DNA from: Rugalucina vietnamica | Taxonomy: Eukaryota > Mollusca > Bivalvia > Lucinida > Lucinidae | DNA: 64,000 bases | Direction of reading: 5' to 3' | Assembly: GCA_964017185.1 (NCBI GenBank) | Contig: OZ024869.1 | Span: 56,012,761-56,076,760 of the forward strand | Shown here: in pieces, positions 59,136-64,000 of the stretch | Layout of the letters: the number at the start of each line of letters is the position of its first letter | Numbering within the stretch: the first letter of the stretch is position 1 | Translations under genes and position numbers: made by a program | The notes under the pieces: generated by a model | What the model was told of the DNA's origin: nothing | The model's input: only the letters and a program-made list of their open reading frames with translations | Databases searched by the model: none

Positions 59136-59165
59136 GAATTGGGGGCTCGAGTCCGGGATTGAAAT
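59136..59165 (+). promoter_or_regulatory. Gypsy-2 primer-binding region
   Basis: TGGGGGCTCGAGTCCGGGAT begins four bases after the LTR: tRNA-Pro-like with two extra bases, exactly as in gypsy-1. Confidence 0.8.
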
Positions 59166-59248
59166 TTCTTGTGCACCAAATTTATTTAAAATTCTAAAGT
59201 ATCTTCACTGTTTGCTGTTTAAATAGCTAAAGCCAGCAAAAAGCAACC

Positions 59249-62200
59249 ATGTCATTCAAACTAAGTGACTTTATTGCTGCGCCTTCTCAGGAGCTGTTAG
59301 ATAAGGCCAAAAAGAGTGACCTCTTAGACATAGCTGATCATTATGGGTTGTCAAATATCAAGACTTCCATGTTAAAACATGAAATTAAGAACATTTTGAT
59401 TCAGTTTTTTGTTGACGAGGAAATTTTTGATTCCTCGGCTACCTCTAAGATTCTAGTCACTCAGACTGACTTGCAGCTGAGAGAAATTGAAATAAAAAAT
59501 CAAATTACATTAGAAAAATTAAGATTAGATCAAGAGGAGAGAATAAGAAGAGAGAAAGAGGAGCGAGAAGAGAGAATAAGGTTAGAAACTATAGAACGAG
59601 AAGATAGAATGCATAGAGAAAAATTAGAACTTGAGAAATTAAGACTAGAAATGGAAGAACGAGAGAAGGAAAAACAAAGAGAAATGGAACGAGAAAAGTT
59701 AGAAAGAGCAGAAAAGCTTGAAATTGAAAAAGAACGGCTGGAAATTGAAAAGGAAAAGTTACAATTTGAGTTAAAAATGAAAGAGCTTGAGTTACAAGGC
59801 AAATCTAAATCAAAATCTTTGCCTTTGGCCACTAGTATGGTATTTGATGTCACGAAACACATTCGTCTCGTTCCTCCATTTCAAGAAAAAGAGGTTGACA
59901 AATATTTCTTACATTTTGAGAAGGTGGCAGAAAACTTGAAATGGCCAAAAGAGCACTGGACCTTGCTTTTGCAAAGTGTTGTAATTGGTAAAGCTCGAGA
60001 AATTTACACTCAGCTTTCTCTTGAGCAAAGCTCAGATTATGATACAGTAAAGGAATTTATTCTTAAGGCTTATGAGTTGGTCCCTGAGGCATACAGGCAG
60101 AAATTTAGAGATTGTAGAAAAGAACATGACCAGACTCATGTTGAGTTTGCTAGAACAAAAGAGCAACTATTTGATAGATGGTGTTCTTCAAAGAAAGTAG
60201 GTTCTGATCATGCAAAGCTAAGGCAGCTCATGCTTGTTGAAGAATTCAAACGGTGCATAAATTCTGATGTTAAGGCTTTCTTGAACGAAAGAGAAGTTGA
60301 AAACTTGGAAACAGCAGCACGTTTAGCTGATGACTATGCTTTGACTCATAAGGCTTCATTTGTCAACAAGCCATATCCTAGGAAACCATATAACCCTCAA
60401 TCAAAGCAAATTACCCCTCAGTCAAAACCATATTCCCCTCAGTCCGGCCCCAAAGCCAATCCCAGTAATCCAACTGACAATTCCAGTCCAAAACCCAAAT
60501 TTTCTAGTGAAAACAAAGGACAAAATCCCTTATCCCAGCCAATTTGTAATTATTGTAAGAAAACTGGCCACATTATTTCTGAATGTTTGGCACTGAAACG
60601 AAAGAAAGAAAGAGAAAATCTAGAAAGTGCTAAACCGACAGGCCTCACCTCCTTAAAGGCTAAACCACAGTCTTGTATCCAGGAAGAAAACCCTATACTG
60701 ACCAGAACTTGTAAAGAGTCAGTCTCTGAGGATTCTATTATGGAGATTTATGAACCATTCTTATCAGATGGTTTTGTGTCACTTAACAGTGACTCTGCCC
60801 AGTCTACCCCTATCAAAATCTTACGAGATACCGGAGCTTCTCAATCCCTTATCTTGGCAGATACCTTGCCATTTTCCGAGAAGTCTTCTTCTGGGACAAG
60901 TGTCCTTATCCAGGGCGTAGAGTGTGGATTTGTTAACGTACCCCTCCATAATATCTATTTGTCCTCAGACTTAGTTAAAGGTCCCGTGGCTGTAGGTATT
61001 AGACCTTCCTTACCTTTTAAAGGTATTCATTTGCTGTTAGGCAATGATTTGGCAGGAGATAAGGTTGTGGTAAACCCACTTTTGACCAGCACACCATGTG
61101 TTGATCAACCGCCTGATCCCATTGAGCAGGAAATTCCTGACCTTTACCCTTCTTGTGCTGTCACTAGGGCAATGGCAAAGAAAGCTAAATTGAATCATGG
61201 GATGCAGGACATAGATTTAACTGACACTTTGATAGGTCAGTGCTTTAATAAAGAGATTTCAACATCTCTTTCCCCTAGTCAGTCTGATATTCAGACTGAC
61301 CCTAGCAATCCAAGGTCGGGGTCAGAAAATGACCTTTCACCCTCAACGTCAAATGATCAAGGTCATGACCAGCTGTCAAGGTCACAGCTTTGTAAAGAAC
61401 AACACAGTGATTCTGAGATCTCGCCTTTATTTGAAAGGGCTTTAGATGAAAAAGAAATATCCCAGGTCCCTGTTTGCTATTATGTCAAAAATGGCATATT
61501 AATGCGAAAATTGCGTCCTCCAGATGTCTCTGCAGAAGATGAGTGGACTGTTAACCACCAAATTGTGATCCCTAGGGTTTATCGCCCTGAAATCTTAAAC
61601 TTGGCCCATGAAACTCCAATGTCAGGCCATTTAGGTGTAAATAAGACCTATCACAAGATCCTTAATCATTTCTACTGGCCAGGAATAAGATCTGATGTAT
61701 CTCAACACTGCAAATCCTGCCACACTTGTCAGATGGTAGGAAAACCCAATCAGACTATTCCTAAAGCTCAGTTACAGCCCATTCCTGCCTTTGATGAACC
61801 TTTCAGCAGAGTGATTATTGATTGTGTAGGTCCCTTACCCAAAACAAAGAAAGGTTGTGAATATCTTCTGACCATAATGTGTGCTTCAACTCGCTTTCCT
61901 GAAGCTATCCCACTCAGAAATATCAAGGCTAAAACAATAGTTAATGCACTTGTGAAGTTCTTCACATTTGTAGGCCTCCCAAAATCTATCCAGTCAGACC
62001 AGGGCTCAAATTTTATGTCAGGAATTTTTCAGCAAGTTATGTACGAACTTGGAATTAAGCAATACAAGTCATCGGCTTACCACCCTGAAAGCCAAGGTGC
62101 CTTAGAAAGATTCCATCAAACTTTGAAAAACATGATCAGATCTTACTGCTTTGACACTGAAAAAGATTGGGATGAAGGCATACACTTGCTTCTATTTGCT

Positions 62201-64000
62201 GTAAGAGAATCTGTACAAGAGTCTCTGGGGTTCAGCCCATTTGAGCTTGTTTTTGGGCACACTGTACGTGGACCGTTAAAACTTCTAAAAGAGAAATTTC
62301 TCTCAGATGATGACAGTTCTTTGAACTTACTTCAGTATGTGTCTGATTTCAAAAACAGACTATCAAAGGCCTGTGATGCAGCTCGGTCCAATCTCAAATC
62401 TACTCAAAGCAAAATGAAGATTCGTTATGATGAAAATGCTAAAGACAGAAATTTTGAACCTGGAGACAAGGTACTTGCTCTCTTGCCCATTCCTGGCAGA
62501 CCTTTACAAGCTAGATATTATGGCCCGTATACTGTTGATAAAAAGTTAAGTGACGTGAATTACATTGTTAACACTCCTGGGAGGCGCAAGCAAAAACAGC
62601 TATGTCACATTAATATGCTCAAGAAGTATATTGATAGAGATAGTTCTGTTATTTCATCAGTAAATATAGTTAATTCTGTCCCTCATGAACAAAATCAAAT
62701 GGACTCTGAGGACTTCAACTTGGAGAAATCTGATCCCTCGTCATCGAAACTCCAGAATTCTGACATACTACAGAATCTTGATCAGAAACTGTCTCACCTT
62801 GATTCAGACAAAAGACTTGAACTGAAACAGTTAGTTCTCGAATATGAGCACTTATTTCCGGACATTCCATCCAGAACTGACAAAATCTATCATGATGTTG
62901 ACATTATTGAAGGTTCAAAACCTGTAAAGCAACATCCTTACAGAATGAACCCTGTAAAACAGCAATATCTCAGGGAAGAAGTTCAATATTTGCTGGACAA
63001 TGATTTCATTGAACCCAGCCAAAGTGAATGGAGTTCTCCTTGTATTCTTGTACCAAAGCCAGACGGGACATTTAGAATGTGCACAGACTATCGAAAAGTC
63101 AATGACTGCATTGATAATATTGGACATGCCAAGTATGTTACAAAGTTCGATCTGCTAAAGGGATTTTGGCAGATACCCCTCACGGACAGAGCAAAGGAGA
63201 TCTCGGCATTTGTTACACCAGATGGACTGTACCAGTATAAAGTCATGCCATTTGGAATGAAGAACTCGCCTGCGACTTTTCAGCGGCTGGTCAACAGTTT
63301 GATTTCCAATCTGGATGGCTGTAAAGCCTATATCGACGACGCTATTATCTTCAGTGAGGAGTGGCAACAACACTTGCAGACAATTAGAACATTCTTTGAC
63401 CGGCTAAGTGATGCTAAACTAACTGTGAACTTGGCAAAAAGTGAATTTTGCCATGCAAACTTGACATTTCTTGGACACATTGTAGGTCAAGGTCAGGTAA
63501 AACCTGTAGAAGCTAAAGTTGAGGCTATCTCAGATTTTCCTGTACCTACTAGCAAAAGACAACTGATGCGCTTTCTGGGTATGGCTGGATATTACAGGAA
63601 ATTCTGCAACAACTTCTCGGCTATAGCTGAGCCTCTGACAAACTTGCTTGGTAAGAAGGCCAAGTATGTTTGGACAGATGACTGCCAGAAGTCATTTGAT
63701 AAGCTCAAGGCCATACTTAGAAGTGCTCCGGTTCTCTTAGCACCAAGTTTTGACAAAGAGTTCAAGTTGGCTGTAGATGCCAGTGATGTTGGTACAGGCA
63801 GTGTATTGTTGCAAGAAGATGACAATGGTGTTGACCATCCTGTTTGTTATTTTTCCAAAAAGTTTAACAAGCATCAGAGAAATTACTCTACCATAGAGAA
63901 AGAATGCCTATCTCTAATCCTTGCACTTCAGCATTTTGAAGTTTACTTAGCTTCTTCACATGCACCAATTGTTGTCTTCAGTGACCACAATCCACTGACT
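59249..64000 (+). CDS. gag-pol: Gypsy-2 gag-pol polyprotein, partial (runs off the window)
   Basis: One open frame of 1584 codons to the window end, from ATG at 59249 (MSFKLSDFIAAPS). In order: a helical N-terminus and Glu/Arg/Lys coiled coil (to about residue 190), a capsid with SCAN-like segment (EAYRQKFRD ... LMLVEEFKRC), a CCHC knuckle (60545-60586), a protease (DTGA at 60827-60838), an integrase HHCC site (61607-61729) and a core with D 61820, D 61997 and E 62105, a GPY/F module (near 62510), RT with YIDD (63329-63340), and RNase H up to FSDHNPLT. The integrase-before-RT order identifies the Gmr1-like group. Relative to gypsy-1, a 42-bp in-frame deletion at about 63103 removes 14 residues of RT between the TDYRKVN and DCID segments, probably inactivating it. 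No frameshift separates gag and pol. Confidence 0.92.
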   Translation, partial: MSFKLSDFIAAPSQELLDKAKKSDLLDIADHYGLSNIKTSMLKHEIKNILIQFFVDEEIFDSSATSKILVTQTDLQLREIEIKNQITLEKLRLDQEERIRREKEEREERIRLETIEREDRMHREKLELEKLRLEMEEREKEKQREMEREKLERAEKLEIEKERLEIEKEKLQFELKMKELELQGKSKSKSLPLATSMVFDVTKHIRLVPPFQEKEVDKYFLHFEKVAENLKWPKEHWTLLLQSVVIGKAREIYTQLSLEQSSDYDTVKEFILKAYELVPEAYRQKFRDCRKEHDQTHVEFARTKEQLFDRWCSSKKVGSDHAKLRQLMLVEEFKRCINSDVKAFLNEREVENLETAARLADDYALTHKASFVNKPYPRKPYNPQSKQITPQSKPYSPQSGPKANPSNPTDNSSPKPKFSSENKGQNPLSQPICNYCKKTGHIISECLALKRKKERENLESAKPTGLTSLKAKPQSCIQEENPILTRTCKESVSEDSIMEIYEPFLSDGFVSLNSDSAQSTPIKILRDTGASQSLILADTLPFSEKSSSGTSVLIQGVECGFVNVPLHNIYLSSDLVKGPVAVGIRPSLPFKGIHLLLGNDLAGDKVVVNPLLTSTPCVDQPPDPIEQEIPDLYPSCAVTRAMAKKAKLNHGMQDIDLTDTLIGQCFNKEISTSLSPSQSDIQTDPSNPRSGSENDLSPSTSNDQGHDQLSRSQLCKEQHSDSEISPLFERALDEKEISQVPVCYYVKNGILMRKLRPPDVSAEDEWTVNHQIVIPRVYRPEILNLAHETPMSGHLGVNKTYHKILNHFYWPGIRSDVSQHCKSCHTCQMVGKPNQTIPKAQLQPIPAFDEPFSRVIIDCVGPLPKTKKGCEYLLTIMCASTRFPEAIPLRNIKAKTIVNALVKFFTFVGLPKSIQSDQGSNFMSGIFQQVMYELGIKQYKSSAYHPESQGALERFHQTLKNMIRSYCFDTEKDWDEGIHLLLFAVRESVQESLGFSPFELVFGHTVRGPLKLLKEKFLSDDDSSLNLLQYVSDFKNRLSKACDAARSNLKSTQSKMKIRYDENAKDRNFEPGDKVLALLPIPGRPLQARYYGPYTVDKKLSDVNYIVNTPGRRKQKQLCHINMLKKYIDRDSSVISSVNIVNSVPHEQNQMDSEDFNLEKSDPSSSKLQNSDILQNLDQKLSHLDSDKRLELKQLVLEYEHLFPDIPSRTDKIYHDVDIIEGSKPVKQHPYRMNPVKQQYLREEVQYLLDNDFIEPSQSEWSSPCILVPKPDGTFRMCTDYRKVNDCIDNIGHAKYVTKFDLLKGFWQIPLTDRAKEISAFVTPDGLYQYKVMPFGMKNSPATFQRLVNSLISNLDGCKAYIDDAIIFSEEWQQHLQTIRTFFDRLSDAKLTVNLAKSEFCHANLTFLGHIVGQGQVKPVEAKVEAISDFPVPTSKRQLMRFLGMAGYYRKFCNNFSAIAEPLTNLLGKKAKYVWTDDCQKSFDKLKAILRSAPVLLAPSFDKEFKLAVDASDVGTGSVLLQEDDNGVDHPVCYFSKKFNKHQRNYSTIEKECLSLILALQHFEVYLASSHAPIVVFSDHNPLT

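Larger units (their letters stand above)
58319..64000 (+). mobile_element. Gypsy-2: Ty3/gypsy element, Gmr1-like pol order, right-truncated by window
   Basis: Same family as gypsy-1 in the opposite orientation: 5' LTR, the same primer-binding region, and gag through most of RNase H before the window ends. No internal insertion is seen. The 3' LTR and right duplication lie outside the window. Confidence 0.95.

Noticed and set aside
59530..59862. Minus-strand Ser/Phe-rich 110-codon frame
   Set aside because: It is the antisense of the Glu/Arg/Lys coiled coil of gypsy-2 gag; the composition follows from that.

Overview
This window is non-coding, repeat-saturated animal nuclear DNA. I find no convincing host protein-coding gene and no prokaryotic-style gene organisation. 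The composition fits a marine mollusc, most likely a bivalve. That is an inference from the element mix: tRNA-headed SINEs with a conserved central domain, a CR1/L2-group LINE whose ORF1 has an SGNH esterase, a Gmr1-like Ty3/gypsy family, and many palindromic MITEs. No species is claimed.

Layout. 1-2743 is a tandem satellite of about 373 bp. It is followed by a short GC-rich 41-bp repeat and a MITE with TACTGAAAATC ends. 3385-6109 is a 5'-truncated, decayed LINE with a reverse transcriptase. From about 6.1 to 36 kb, and again from about 44.7 to 58 kb, the background is built of diverged copies, in both orientations, of one long non-coding modular repeat. Younger elements sit inside it: palindromic MITEs, a TTA-flanked 2-kb element rich in CCGTA motifs, SINEs, a tRNA-Thr SINE inside a LINE ORF1 remnant, a large fold-back element, and a TTAA-flanked element. 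Two miniature LTR elements (TRIMs) also lie there, both with target-site duplications and canonical tRNA primer-binding sites.

36062-44727 (minus) is a complete Ty3/gypsy element with two LTRs and CCTC duplications. 58319-64000 (plus) is a second member of the same family, cut off by the window end. Both have the unusual pol order protease-integrase-RT-RNase H, and a gag with a SCAN-like capsid segment. The first is broken by two nonsense codons, a 2-residue integrase deletion and a 1.78-kb DNA transposon in gag. The second has an open gag-pol frame to the window edge but a 14-codon deletion in RT.

About 48.2-54.05 kb is a nearly full-length LINE. ORF1 has a PHD-like finger, coiled coil, SGNH hydrolase and CCHC knuckle; ORF2 has an APE endonuclease and RT. 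It carries one apparent frameshift per ORF.

The most unusual object is TRIM-1 (27184-27788). Each 256-bp LTR contains a tRNA-derived module with intact A and B boxes (a pol III promoter), while a perfect tRNA-Pro primer-binding site follows the first LTR. It resembles in concept the plant Cassandra elements, whose LTRs carry 5S rRNA sequence.
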